DNA of 64,000 bases from assembly GCA_035624785.1 (NCBI GenBank), contig DASPQV010000051.1, positions 152,178 through 216,177 of the forward strand, given 5' to 3'. Origin of the DNA: JAJZNI01 sp035624785 (GTDB taxonomy: Bacteria; Chloroflexota; Dormibacteria; Aeolococcales; Aeolococcaceae). Positions 15,711 through 24,662 of the stretch are shown here, in pieces. The notes below the pieces were generated by a model. That model worked only from the letters and a program-made list of their open reading frames with translations, was not told the DNA's origin and ran no database searches. The translations under genes were made by a program, and so were the position numbers. The stretch's first letter is position 1. Each line of letters starts with the position of its first letter.

Positions 15711-17498
15711 CTACCTGGCCTGGCGGAGCGGGGCGGCGACCGCGGCGCTCTCGGCGGCCGGCTCTGCGAGTGCCCCCTCGCGAGCCAGGACCCGCCGCAG
15801 GATCGCCACCGAAGCGGCGTACGTCGAGTCCATCCCGTGGTAGGAGAGGCCCCGTGCCCCCAGGGTCCTCGCCTGGGTGAAGGGGGTGTCCGAAGCGTAG
15901 TGGATGACCCCGAAGTCGAGCGGCAGCTTGGAGAAGTTGACCGGCTCCCCGGTCGGGTAGCGGCCCGGCTCGCTGAGCTCGTAGATGGCATTGCAGTACG
16001 GTCCGGCCTCCATCTCGACCACCGTGAACGCCTCGCGGTAGTAGAAGTCGAGATAGCCTCGGTTCTGCAGGAAGGTGCCCTGCACGGACACCGTCCGCTG
16101 GTTGTCGAGACCGCTGCCGAAGCGCAGGTAGGGGGCGATGTCGGCGACCGTGAAGGCGTTGTCGAGCCAGTAGGTGCAGCCGCTGTGCTCGTCGTGGATC
16201 ACGCTCGAGATCATCACGTCGCCGATGTCGGCGTTGAGGGTGGCCGCCTTGCCGAGCACGTAGACGCCGCGCAGCTCGGGCACCGTCTCGGCGACCTCGC
16301 GCAGGATGTTGTAGGCGGCGAGCCCGAGGGGGTAGTCGATGTTGACGATCACCGCGGGGCTGCTGGCCAGCCGCGCCGCGTCGATGCTGCCCAGGCGGGG
16401 GTCGAAGTTGGCGGGGTCGAGACGGTCGAGGGGGATGACCTGGGCGGCGACGTCCAGGGCGGTCCGGCTGGCCACACCGTAGACTCCTCGCTCCCGCTCT
16501 TCGCGTCTCAGCCGGCTGCGCTCGTCGGTGGCGATGCTCCCGGTGTGGAGCCGGGCCGCGTAGTAGAGGAAGTTGTTCCAGTCACCCTCGGCGAGCCCGG
16601 CCCTGAAGCGCTGCAGCTCCTGGCGGAGATCGTCGGGCCCGCGCCGCTCGACCAGCTCCACCAGGGCAGACTCGTGGCGGCGAGCGATCCCGGTCACCAG
16701 GTTGGCCAGGCTGTGGGAGTTGCTGCTCACGAAGTACACGGGCCGGTCGAGCAGCGACTGGCTGCGCATGGTGCCGGTCACCTGCTGCCACCAGCGCCGC
16801 GTCACCCGTGCGTAGCCGACCTGGGTACCCCCGAGCATGCGCAGGCGAAGCGAAAGCTTGCGCTCCGCCGCCGAGTGCAGCCGCTCTCCGAAAGCATCGC
16901 CCCACACCTCGCGCAGCTGCGCCCAGTCGTCCTCCCGGCCACCCAGGGCCGCCGCCAGCTGCGCCGGCGCCGGATCCGCGGGGAGGTCGGGGACATCGCG
17001 GAGGGTGGCACCCAGCTTGTTCCACTCGATCTGGAAGGCGACCAGGGTGGGCACCAGGTCATCGACGTCGGACGGAGACGCGATAAGCACGGCGAGGGTT
17101 CCCCGGGCGTCGTCGTACCAGCGCCGTCGCCGGCCCGGTGCTGAGGTCTGGGTCCAGCCGGAGAGCTGTAATCCGCCCTTGGCGAAGAGCTCCGCCGACT
17201 GCGCCATCACCACCCGCTCGGCGCTCAGGATGGCCGTCGGCAATCGCCTCACGGCGTAGAGGAAGGCGCCCAGATCCAGCTCCGCCGACGGCGCCAGCCC
17301 GTGAAGGCTGGAGCCCATCGCGCGGTGCGATGTCTCGAGCACGCGCAGCCGGGTCTCCCCGGTGGATCGCAGCACCGTCGTGTAGGTGCGCTGGTAGACC
17401 TCGACGGCCTCGGCCACCGCCGCCTCGTCGCCGGTCAGGGCGGGCTGGGTGGGGTCGGCGGGCTCGACCGACGGCCGGCGCAGGTGGTGCAGAGTCAC
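15711..17498 (-). CDS. Large protein with C-terminal nucleoside-phosphorylase-like domain (DUF6909-type)
   Basis: A 595-residue protein. The N-terminal half is helical and unrecognised, apart from TGTMRSQSLLDRPVYFVSSNSHSL. The C-terminal part (about residues 330-560) contains GVYVLGKAATLNADIGDVMI, SVQGTFLQ and VVEMEAGPYCNAIYE. These match in order the phosphate/base and ribose-binding blocks of PNP_UDP-type nucleoside phosphorylases (GDVVI... and MEx(S/G)A). I believe it corresponds to DUF6909, but that name is from memory. The GTG start has GGAGGAGAATC ahead. It diverges from adenosine kinase by 74 bp, which supports a role in nucleoside breakdown or sensing. Confidence 0.6.
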   Translation of the reverse strand: MTLHHLRRPSVEPADPTQPALTGDEAAVAEAVEVYQRTYTTVLRSTGETRLRVLETSHRAMGSSLHGLAPSAELDLGAFLYAVRRLPTAILSAERVVMAQSAELFAKGGLQLSGWTQTSAPGRRRRWYDDARGTLAVLIASPSDVDDLVPTLVAFQIEWNKLGATLRDVPDLPADPAPAQLAAALGGREDDWAQLREVWGDAFGERLHSAAERKLSLRLRMLGGTQVGYARVTRRWWQQVTGTMRSQSLLDRPVYFVSSNSHSLANLVTGIARRHESALVELVERRGPDDLRQELQRFRAGLAEGDWNNFLYYAARLHTGSIATDERSRLRREERERGVYGVASRTALDVAAQVIPLDRLDPANFDPRLGSIDAARLASSPAVIVNIDYPLGLAAYNILREVAETVPELRGVYVLGKAATLNADIGDVMISSVIHDEHSGCTYWLDNAFTVADIAPYLRFGSGLDNQRTVSVQGTFLQNRGYLDFYYREAFTVVEMEAGPYCNAIYELSEPGRYPTGEPVNFSKLPLDFGVIHYASDTPFTQARTLGARGLSYHGMDSTYAASVAILRRVLAREGALAEPAAESAAVAAPLRQAR

Positions 17499-17572
17499 GG
17501 CTTGATTCTCCTCCCGTTCCGGGCCTGGCTATCCTTGCCTGAAAGTGTCCGGACCTCCCCTGGGGTGACAGA

Positions 17573-18517
17573 TTGGGACGCATCGCGGTGACCGGCTCGG
17601 TGGCGTTCGACACCATCATGGTGTTCCCGGGCCAGTTCGAGGACCACATCCTGCCCGAGAAGACCCACGTCATCAACGTCTCGTTCCTGGTCAACCGGCT
17701 GGAGCGGCGGCGGGGTGGCACGGCCGCCAACATCGCCTACACCCTGGCCCTGCTCGGCGAGCGGCCGCTGCTCTCCGCCGCGGTGGGCAGCGATTTCAAC
17801 GAGTACGGCGCGGCCCTGAGCCGCACTGGCGTCGACACCTCGGCGGCGCTCGGCTGCGATGACGTCCCCACCGCCTCCTGCTTCATCACCACCGACAGCG
17901 CCGGCAACCAGATCACCGCCTTCTACCCGGGGGCGATGGCCCGGGCCGCGGACATCGACCTCCGGGTCCTCGAGGGCGTGGAGCACGTGGTGGTGGCCCC
18001 GGACGCCCCTGACGGCATGGCGGCCCATGTCGAGCAGGCTCGGGAGATGGGCGCCAGGCTGATCTTCGCCCCCGCCCAGCAGCTTCCCGCCCTCGATGAC
18101 GCGACCCTCCTCGCCGGGTTGGATGGCGCCTGGCTGGTGGTGGGCAACGAGTACGAGCTGGAGCTGGTCCGGAGCCGGACCGGGCGCGACCTCGAGAGCC
18201 TCGCCCGGTCGTCGATGGTGGCGGTGACCCTGGGAGCGCGGGGGAGCCGCATCCACGCCGCCGGCGAGGTGATCTCCGTCCCTGCGGTCCCGCCGCGCCA
18301 GTTCGTCGACCCGACCGGAGCCGGCGACGCCTACCTAGCCGGGCTGCTCGCCGGTTTTCGCCGCGGCCTGGGGGTCGAGGGCGCCGGCAGGATGGCCTCG
18401 CTCGCCGCGACCTATGCCGTCGAGCATCGCGGACCCCAGGCTCACCGCTTCACGCCCGCGGAGTTCGCCGCGCGCCACCGCCGGGTCTTCGGTCAGGGGC
18501 CGGCCGCCGCGGCCTGA
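17573..18517 (+). CDS. adoK: Adenosine kinase-type PfkB carbohydrate kinase
   Basis: Probably phosphorylates adenosine to AMP using ATP. The 314-residue protein follows the mycobacterial AdoK pattern: IAVTGSVAFDTIMVFPGQFEDHILPE at the N-terminus, RRGGTAANIAYTLALLG, the lid-associated SFYPGAM-like block ITAFYPGAMARA, and the PfkB signature DPTGAGDAYLAGLLAGF with the catalytic Asp. The start is TTG 17573 with GGGGTGA ahead. It would complete adenosine recycling behind AhcY. A general ribokinase is less likely, given the N-terminal motif. Confidence 0.85.
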   Translation: MGRIAVTGSVAFDTIMVFPGQFEDHILPEKTHVINVSFLVNRLERRRGGTAANIAYTLALLGERPLLSAAVGSDFNEYGAALSRTGVDTSAALGCDDVPTASCFITTDSAGNQITAFYPGAMARAADIDLRVLEGVEHVVVAPDAPDGMAAHVEQAREMGARLIFAPAQQLPALDDATLLAGLDGAWLVVGNEYELELVRSRTGRDLESLARSSMVAVTLGARGSRIHAAGEVISVPAVPPRQFVDPTGAGDAYLAGLLAGFRRGLGVEGAGRMASLAATYAVEHRGPQAHRFTPAEFAARHRRVFGQGPAAAA

Positions 18518-18579
18518 GCCTGCGACGCTCGGGGCCGCGCCGGCTCCGAGTGCTCGGCTTGCGGCCGAGGCGATCGCGC

Positions 18580-19479
18580 TCAGCCGGCCTGCTCGGCCTC
18601 CACCACTCCCGCGAAGACGTCCGACTCCGGCAGGGCGGTGGGGACCCGTGAGACCACCAGCTGGTAGTGCTCGTTGAAGAAGTGCTCCCGGAGCACCGCC
18701 TCGGGCACGCTGAGCAGGGCGAAGTCCTCGGTGAGCTGGCTGCGGTGGGCGAGCAGGGCCTCGCGCTTGCGGGCGAGCTGATCGCGGACGTTCACCACCG
18801 TGGTCACCCACTCGTCGGGGGTGATGAACTCGAGGGCATCCGGGTCGGTCTCGCCGAATGGCGGCTTCATCCCCGCCACCCGAGCCATCTCGACGGCCCG
18901 GCGGGCCTCGGAGAGCGGGAAGGCCGTGTAGTAGAGCTTGCTCACCCGCCAGCTCGGGCCCAGCTCCGGGTACAGGGCGTGGTACGCGGCCTCGACGGCG
19001 AGCAGGGTGACCCGATGCGCCTGGATGTGGTCGGGGTGCCCGTAGCCTCCGTTGCTGTCGTAGGTGACGACAACATGGGGACGGAACCGGCGGATGTGGG
19101 CCACCACCCGGCGCACCGCCTCGTCCATGTCGACCTGCCAGAACGCGCCGGGCAGGTTGTTGGTGTCCGTGCCGGCCATCCCGGAGTCGCCGTAGTCCAG
19201 GAAGTTGACCTCGGAGACGCCCAATATCTGGCAGGCGCGGCGCAGCTCGTCGGCCCGGATCTCCTTGAGCCGGGGCCGGATCTCGGGCTCGTTGGCGGCG
19301 TACTCGGGGTCGAAGATGGTCGCCACCTTCCCGTCGGTGCAGCAGACCACCGAGGTGGCCACCCCCCGATCGGCGCACTGGGCGAGCAGGCCGCCCATGG
19401 TGATCGTCTCGTCGTCGGGGTGGGCGTGGACGGTGAGCAACCGCAGACCGCGCGCCAGACCGTCATCGCCGCCCTGCAT
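18580..19479 (-). CDS. PIG-L family deacetylase, Mca/MshB-like
   Basis: A 299-residue zinc-dependent amidase/deacetylase. The metal site is HAHPDDETI near the N-terminus with VVTYDSNGGYGHPDHIQAHR as the distal His block. Overall layout and length resemble mycothiol S-conjugate amidase (Mca) and MshB, which cleave GlcNAc-inositol-type amides. Actinobacteria use them in mycothiol metabolism; bacillithiol and LPS enzymes share the fold, so the substrate is open. No mshA, mshC or mshD homologue is in this window. ATG 19479 has TACACT 6 nt upstream. Confidence 0.85.
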   Translation of the reverse strand: MQGGDDGLARGLRLLTVHAHPDDETITMGGLLAQCADRGVATSVVCCTDGKVATIFDPEYAANEPEIRPRLKEIRADELRRACQILGVSEVNFLDYGDSGMAGTDTNNLPGAFWQVDMDEAVRRVVAHIRRFRPHVVVTYDSNGGYGHPDHIQAHRVTLLAVEAAYHALYPELGPSWRVSKLYYTAFPLSEARRAVEMARVAGMKPPFGETDPDALEFITPDEWVTTVVNVRDQLARKREALLAHRSQLTEDFALLSVPEAVLREHFFNEHYQLVVSRVPTALPESDVFAGVVEAEQAG

Positions 19480-19485
19480 CGGTCC

Positions 19486-19491
19486 AGTGTA
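19486..19491 (-). promoter_or_regulatory. -10 box TACACT for the PIG-L deacetylase
   Basis: On the minus strand TACACT ends 6 nt before ATG 19479. Confidence 0.55.
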
Positions 19492-19554
19492 TCCAGCCGT
19501 CCGCTGCGACCGGCCGGGCGGGGACCGCCGCCCGCCCCCGCCGCAATCCCGCCG

Positions 19555-20160
19555 TCAGCTGGTGGTCGCGGGCGCGGCCGACGGCGAGGGGCTCGGCGTG
19601 GACGTCCCGTGATTGCCGACCTTGGCCGGCACGCCGGCGGCGATCCGCAGCAGCCGCGGCCCGGGCAGGCTCATGGCCTTGTTGATCAGCCCGTCGAAGC
19701 GTGCCAGCCGGGTGGCCTCCTGGGCCGGCGTGATCTTCCCGGCGGCGACCGCCGCGTCGAGCCGCGACTTGACGGCGGCCTCTGCGGCCGCGACCACCGC
19801 CTGGGCCTTGGCGCCGGCAACCTGGTCGAGGGTCTCACCCTGGCGGAGCAGCGCGCCGACCTGCTTGGGTGTCTGGTCGGTCTGCTTGGCCACCAATCTG
19901 ACCAGCTGGCGGGCGGCTCGGGCGGCCACGGCTCGGACACCGGAGGCCGAGATGGAGGGCAACGCGGCCGCCGCGCCGCCGGAGGTGGTCGCCGCGGCCA
20001 GCGCCAGCGGCGAGCTCGAGGAGCCCTGGCTGGCCAGGACGAACCCGCCGCCAAGGCCCGCCACCGCGACCCCGACCAGGGTGGAGACGGCCACGGCGGC
20101 GGTGTGGCGGCGAGCCAATCGGTGGATCCGGGTGGGCAGTGCCCTCAGCGTTGCCATCAT
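19555..20160 (-). CDS. Single-pass membrane protein of unknown function
   Basis: 201 residues from the tandem ATGATG at 20160/20157. A basic N-terminus (TRIHRLARRHTAA) precedes one membrane helix (VAVSTLVGVAVAGLGGGFVLAS). The exported part is Ala-rich and helical (VRAVAARAARQLVRLVAKQTD, GKITPAQEATRLARFDGLI) and ends in a Ser/Pro/Thr tail. The middle resembles the short helical repeats (with TPAQ...) of bacterial DUF5667/ anti-sigma-like secreted proteins, but I cannot name it. GAGG lies 13 nt ahead of the start. It is divergent from etfB. Confidence 0.6.
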   Translation of the reverse strand: MMATLRALPTRIHRLARRHTAAVAVSTLVGVAVAGLGGGFVLASQGSSSSPLALAAATTSGGAAAALPSISASGVRAVAARAARQLVRLVAKQTDQTPKQVGALLRQGETLDQVAGAKAQAVVAAAEAAVKSRLDAAVAAGKITPAQEATRLARFDGLINKAMSLPGPRLLRIAAGVPAKVGNHGTSTPSPSPSAAPATTS

Positions 20161-20329
20161 CTGACCGGTGACCTCGGGAATCGGCGGTGGTCGTCGTTTT
20201 CGTCTTTCCGCTTTCGAGAACGATTCTGGCCGCCGTCTGCGCCGGCCGCCTGAGCCGGAGCTGAGAGTTGCCGGCGGGCGCCCGTCGCGGCTCACCGCCG
20301 GGGCGTCCGGTCCCCCGGCACGCGACTGG

Positions 20330-20375
20330 TAGAGTGGCAGCCGTGCCCACTTCGGTGAGTGCCTGCTCGCGATGA
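20330..20375 (+). promoter_or_regulatory. -10 box TAGAGT and leaderless 10-codon upstream ORF of etfB
   Basis: TAGAGT (20330-20335) ends 7 nt before GTG 20343. From that GTG the frame VPTSVSACSR runs ten codons to TGA at 20373-20375, which overlaps the etfB ATG at 20372 (ATGA). If the transcript starts at 20343 the first ribosome would enter on the mini-ORF and reach etfB by termination-reinitiation. Confidence 0.5.
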
Positions 20376-21145
20376 ACATCGTCGTCTGTGTCAAGCAGAT
20401 CCCGGACCCCAACACGCCGGGCCGGCTGGAGCCTGGCACCCACCTCCTCCAGCGTGACGGTGTCGACGCTGTCCTCGACCCGCAGGACGAGTTCGGCATC
20501 GAGGCCGCTCTCAAGCTCGTCGAGGCTCACGGCGGCGAGGTGCGCGTCGTTTCCATGGGGCCGGAGCGTGCCGTGGACGCCATCCGCAAGGCCTTCGCCA
20601 TGGGAGCGAGCCGGGGTGTCCTGGTCAGCGACGCACGGTTGCGCGGGTCTGACGCCCTGACCACCGCCAAGTTGCTGGCTGCTGCGGTCCGCCGGGACCC
20701 CTTCGACCTGGTCATCGCCGGCACCGAGTCCACCGACGGCTACAGCGGGGTGGTGCCCCAGATGGTCGCGGGTCTGCTCGGCGTCCCCGCGGTGACCTTC
20801 GCCAGGTCGGTCAGCCTCCAGGCCGACACCCTGCTCGTGAAACGCCAGACCGAGACCGGGACGGAGACGGTGGAGGCCGGGCTCCCCTGCCTGCTCACCG
20901 TGACCACCGGGATCAACGAGCCGCGCTACCCCTCGCTGCGGGGGATCATGGCCGCCAAGTCCAAGCCGTTCGAGCGCCTCACCCCGGCCGACCTCGGGCT
21001 GGATTCGCTGGGCGGTGAGGCAGCTGGGCAGGCGGTGGTCTCGGTCGAGCCCGCTCCCGAACGCCAGGCCGGGGAGGTGTTTCCCGACGAGGGCGACGGC
21101 GCTCGCCGGATCGTCGAGTTCCTCGGCCGGGTCAAGGTCATCTGA
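20372..21145 (+). CDS. etfB: Electron transfer flavoprotein beta subunit
   Basis: A 257-residue ETF beta subunit. The start MNIVVCVKQIPDP is diagnostic, followed by DPQDEFGIEAALKLVE, the AMP-binding ETFP adenine-nucleotide alpha-hydrolase fold and VIAGTESTDGYSGVVPQMVAGLLG. The heterodimer takes electrons from acyl-CoA dehydrogenases and passes them to ETF-quinone oxidoreductase. etfA follows after 18 bp. The acyl-CoA dehydrogenase at 26764 is a likely donor. Translation may be coupled to the leaderless mini-ORF that overlaps its ATG. Confidence 0.95.
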   Translation: MNIVVCVKQIPDPNTPGRLEPGTHLLQRDGVDAVLDPQDEFGIEAALKLVEAHGGEVRVVSMGPERAVDAIRKAFAMGASRGVLVSDARLRGSDALTTAKLLAAAVRRDPFDLVIAGTESTDGYSGVVPQMVAGLLGVPAVTFARSVSLQADTLLVKRQTETGTETVEAGLPCLLTVTTGINEPRYPSLRGIMAAKSKPFERLTPADLGLDSLGGEAAGQAVVSVEPAPERQAGEVFPDEGDGARRIVEFLGRVKVI

Positions 21146-21163
21146 ACGGAGGCGCGCGCGGGC

Positions 21164-22135
21164 ATGGGCAGCGTCTGGGTGTTCGCCGAGCTGGTCCAGG
21201 GCAGGGTGGCGCCGGGGGCCCTGGAGCTCCTGACCAAGGCCCGAGCGCTGGATCCTGATCCGCTGGCCGCAGTCTGCTTCGGCCCCGGGGCCCAGCAGGC
21301 CGCGGAGGAGCTGGGCGGGTATGGCGCCAGCACGGTCTACGTTTCGAGCGACCCCAGCTTCTCCGAGCTGCTCCTCGGCGGTCCCGGCGCCGACACCCTG
21401 GCCCGGCTGGCCGAGGAGAAGCGGCCCGACCTGATCCTCTTCGCCGGCACCTACGCCAGCCGCGACGTCGCCGGGCGCCTCGCCGCCCGGCTGGACGTGC
21501 CGGTCGTCGCCAACGGCCTGGACATCGAGAGGGACGGCGCCATCGTGGTCACCACCGCGATCTTCGGGGCCACCCAGGTGGTCCGCACCGAGTTCGGCGC
21601 CGCGCGTCCGGCACTCGCCCTCTTCCGACCCAAGTCGTTCGCGGCCGAGCCCTCGGGCGGTGGGCCGCCCCAGGTGGTGGAGATTCCGGCGGTGGTCGAC
21701 GACGTCCACCGGGCCGCCCGGGTCGTCGACCGCTCGGCCGAGGTCGCCGCCGGCCCCAGCCTGGAGGAGGCCCCGGTGGTGGTGAGCGGCGGGCGGGGAC
21801 TGCAGGACCCCCGCAACTTCGACCTGCTCCACCAGCTGGCCGACCTGCTGCACGGCGCGGTGGGCGCGAGCCGGGCAGTGGTGGACGCGGGTTGGGTTCC
21901 CTATGCCCTCCAGGTGGGCCAGACCGGCAAGACCGTGAAGCCCACCGTGTACATCGCCTGCGGGATCAGCGGGGCGATGCAGCACACCGTGGGGATGAGG
22001 GGCTCACGCAACATAATCGCTATCAACAAAGACCCTGAAGCGCCGATCTTCCGGCTGGCCGACCTGGGCATCGTGGGCGACGCCGTCCAGGTGGTGACCA
22101 GGCTGATCGAGGAGCTGGGGAACCGGCAGAGCTGA
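21164..22135 (+). CDS. etfA: Electron transfer flavoprotein alpha subunit
   Basis: A 323-residue ETF alpha subunit. The N-terminal domain has DLILFAGTYASRDVAGRLAARLDVPVVA. The C-terminal FAD domain has VVVSGGRGL, VGASRAVVDAGWVP and the FAD signature QVGQTGKTVKPTVYIACGISGAMQH...NIIAINKDPEAPIF. It pairs with EtfB immediately upstream. After its stop, a 176-bp gap leads to the histidine kinase. Confidence 0.96.
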   Translation: MGSVWVFAELVQGRVAPGALELLTKARALDPDPLAAVCFGPGAQQAAEELGGYGASTVYVSSDPSFSELLLGGPGADTLARLAEEKRPDLILFAGTYASRDVAGRLAARLDVPVVANGLDIERDGAIVVTTAIFGATQVVRTEFGAARPALALFRPKSFAAEPSGGGPPQVVEIPAVVDDVHRAARVVDRSAEVAAGPSLEEAPVVVSGGRGLQDPRNFDLLHQLADLLHGAVGASRAVVDAGWVPYALQVGQTGKTVKPTVYIACGISGAMQHTVGMRGSRNIIAINKDPEAPIFRLADLGIVGDAVQVVTRLIEELGNRQS

Positions 22136-22297
22136 CCCGCCGCCGGCCCGACCCCGCCGGTCGGGAGGCGCCTGTCATCCCCCCAGCACCGCCCCGCGGG
22201 GTTCTCTACAGGCTGGCGCCGTCATTTTTGGCAGGCCCTCGTCATCGGACGGTGACTGGATTGCAACAAAGGGTCATTGCAGATCGCGGGACTGCCC

Positions 22298-22303
22298 TAT
22301 ACT
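22298..22303 (+). promoter_or_regulatory. -10 box TATACT for the hybrid histidine kinase
   Basis: TATACT ends 8 nt before ATG 22312. A weak TTGCAG at 22277-22282 lies 15 nt upstream. Confidence 0.55.
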
Positions 22304-22311
22304 CGCCGCGG

Positions 22312-23967
22312 ATGGACGACAAGGTCATCGTCGACCTCCTCGGCCAGGTGGGCAATCTTTTCACGTCCAGCCTCGAGCTGAAGGAGACGATCGACTTCAT
22401 GCTCAAGGCGGCCAGCGACCTGGTGGCCTGCGACGCCGCCACTGTCTTCCTGGTCGACCCGGACGAGCGCAGCCTCTCCGCGATCGCCACCTTCCCGTTC
22501 GCCGAGGCGGTCGGCCGGGTGGCCCGGTTCAAGCTGGGTGAGGGCATCGTCGGCTGGGCCGCCAAGCAGCGGAAGATCGTCTCGGTCGGCGACGCCACCC
22601 AGGACAGCCGGTTCAAGAACCTGGAGATGGGCTACGCACCGCGCTCGGTCCTGATCATGCCCCTGGAGTCGCCGCGCCGCCTGGTGGGTGCCCTGACCAT
22701 CGCCCGCAAGGAGGTCCGCCCCTTCACCTCGATCGAGCAGGCGCTGATGCAGATCATCGCCAGCCAGGCGGCCATCTCGGTGGACAACGCCCGCCTCTAC
22801 GCCGCCCAGAAGCGGCAGCTCAAGGAGATCGCCGACCGGACCCGGGAGCTGGAGGTCGCCAACGCCCACATCGCCGAGATCTCCCGGCTGAAGAGCGAGT
22901 TCCTGGCCAACATGAGCCACGAGCTGCGCACCCCCCTCAATGCCATCCTGGGATTCAGCGAGATCCTCAAGGACAACCTGGTCCAGCTCTCCGAGGAGCA
23001 GCGCCACGAGTGCCTGGAGAACATCCACGCCAGCGGCAAGCACCTGCTGGAGCTGGTCAACGACGTCCTCGACCTCTCCAAGATCGAGGCCGGCCGGATG
23101 GAGCTGGCCTACGACCGCTTCGGGGTCGCCACCGCCGTCCGCGAGGTTCACAACGTCATCCGCTCGCTCAGCGAGCGCCGGGACATCGACCTCGAGATCA
23201 GCGTCGACCCCGACGACCTGGAGGTGCGGGCGGACAAGAGCAAGTTCAAGCAGATCCTCTACAACCTGCTCTCCAACGCCATCAAGTTCACTGCCCAGGG
23301 AGGCCGTGTCTGGGTCGCCGCCCGGCCCGAGAACGGCTGGCTGGTGACCGACGTCGGCGACACCGGGGTGGGCATCCCCCGCGAGTACCACGAGCGGATC
23401 TTCGACGAGTTCTACCAGCTCGACACCGCCACCACCCGGCAGGTCGAGGGCACCGGTCTCGGCCTGTCGCTGACCCGCCGCCTGGTCGAGCTCCACGGCG
23501 GGGACATCCGGGTCGAGTCCGAGGTCGGGCGCGGATCGGTGTTCACCTTCCAGCTTCCCCTGCTCGGCATGGAGCCCCAGAACGGCCGGGTCCACAACCG
23601 GATCCTGCTGGTCGAGGACAATGCCAGCAGCCGCCAGCTCGCCAAGATGGTGCTCAACGGAAGCGGCTTCGACGTCGACATCGCCGCCGACGGCGCCGAG
23701 GGTCTGCGGAAGGCCCGCTCCACGCTCTACGACCTGGTGCTGATGGACGTGGAGCTCCCCGGGATGGATGGGCTGACCGTCACCCGGATGCTAAAGTCCG
23801 ACCCCAAGACGGCCGACGTGCCCGTGGTCGCCCTGACCGCCAATGCCATGAAGGGCGACGAGCAGGCAGCGCTTGCCGCCGGTTGTTCCGGGTACATATC
23901 CAAACCCATCGAGGTAGCGAGCTTCGTGCAACGCATCGCCAACTACCTGGAGCCGGCCGCGTCATGA
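22312..23967 (+). CDS. GAF-domain hybrid sensor histidine kinase
   Basis: 551 residues, with no membrane segment, so a cytosolic sensor. Order of domains: GAF (about 20-165, ligand unknown), coiled-coil linker, HisKA with MSHELRTPLNAI (phospho-acceptor His203), HATPase with N box LYNLLSNAIKFT, G1 DTGVGI and G2 GTGLGLSLT, then a C-terminal receiver with acceptor Asp479 in LVLMDVELPG and Lys in YISKPIE. The stop overlaps the ATG of the OmpR-type regulator (ATGA), so the two are one module. The attached receiver suggests either a phosphorelay or a phosphate sink. Confidence 0.94.
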   Translation: MDDKVIVDLLGQVGNLFTSSLELKETIDFMLKAASDLVACDAATVFLVDPDERSLSAIATFPFAEAVGRVARFKLGEGIVGWAAKQRKIVSVGDATQDSRFKNLEMGYAPRSVLIMPLESPRRLVGALTIARKEVRPFTSIEQALMQIIASQAAISVDNARLYAAQKRQLKEIADRTRELEVANAHIAEISRLKSEFLANMSHELRTPLNAILGFSEILKDNLVQLSEEQRHECLENIHASGKHLLELVNDVLDLSKIEAGRMELAYDRFGVATAVREVHNVIRSLSERRDIDLEISVDPDDLEVRADKSKFKQILYNLLSNAIKFTAQGGRVWVAARPENGWLVTDVGDTGVGIPREYHERIFDEFYQLDTATTRQVEGTGLGLSLTRRLVELHGGDIRVESEVGRGSVFTFQLPLLGMEPQNGRVHNRILLVEDNASSRQLAKMVLNGSGFDVDIAADGAEGLRKARSTLYDLVLMDVELPGMDGLTVTRMLKSDPKTADVPVVALTANAMKGDEQAALAAGCSGYISKPIEVASFVQRIANYLEPAAS

Positions 23968-24662
23968 GCGCCGGCGGCAAAACCCTCCTGATCGTCGAGG
24001 ATGACCCCCCCAGCCGCGAGGTCGTCCGCCTCGCCGTGAGCGCCCAGAACCACACCCTCCTCGAGGCCGCCACCGGCATCGAGGGACTGCAGATGGCCCG
24101 CGAGCAGAACCCTGACCTGATCATCCTCGATGTCAACCTGCCGGGGATGAGCGGGCTCGACGTCTGCCGGCGTCTGCGGTCCGAGGGCTCGCGGGTGCCC
24201 ATCATCATGCTGACCGCCAAGACCGACACCATCGACGTGGTGGTCGGACTTGAGCTGGGTGCCGATGACTACGTCACCAAGCCGTTCGAGGTCCGGGAGC
24301 TGATGGCCCGAATCGGCGCGCACCTACGCCGCAGCGAGATTTCGGCGCAGGAGCAGCCGCGCGACAGATTCGAGTTCCCGGGCCTCACCATCGACCTCGG
24401 GCGCCGCCAGGTCTTCCGGGACGGCGAGGAGATCAACCTCACCCTCACCGAGTTCAACCTGCTGGCCCTGCTCGCCTCTCGGCCTGGACAGGTGATGAGC
24501 CGCGGAGAGCTGCTCCGTCGCGTCTGGGGCTACGAGGTCGAGATCGAGACGCGGACCGTCGACGCCCACGTCTACCGGCTCCGCCGCAAGATCGAGCCCG
24601 ACGCCGAGAAGCCCACCTACATCCACTCGGTGCCGGGGATCGGGTACCGCTTCAGCGGATAG
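23964..24662 (+). CDS. OmpR/PhoB-family response regulator
   Basis: 232 residues: receiver domain (about 6-120) with acidic pocket VEDD, phospho-acceptor Asp56 in IILDVNLPG, and conserved Lys in YVTKPFE; then a winged-helix DNA-binding domain ending RTVDAHVYRLRRKIEPD...TYIHSVPGIGYRF, typical of OmpR/PhoB. The first codon overlaps the kinase stop, so they are co-translated and are presumably cognate. The regulated genes cannot be read from the sequence. Confidence 0.95.
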   Translation: MSAGGKTLLIVEDDPPSREVVRLAVSAQNHTLLEAATGIEGLQMAREQNPDLIILDVNLPGMSGLDVCRRLRSEGSRVPIIMLTAKTDTIDVVVGLELGADDYVTKPFEVRELMARIGAHLRRSEISAQEQPRDRFEFPGLTIDLGRRQVFRDGEEINLTLTEFNLLALLASRPGQVMSRGELLRRVWGYEVEIETRTVDAHVYRLRRKIEPDAEKPTYIHSVPGIGYRFSG

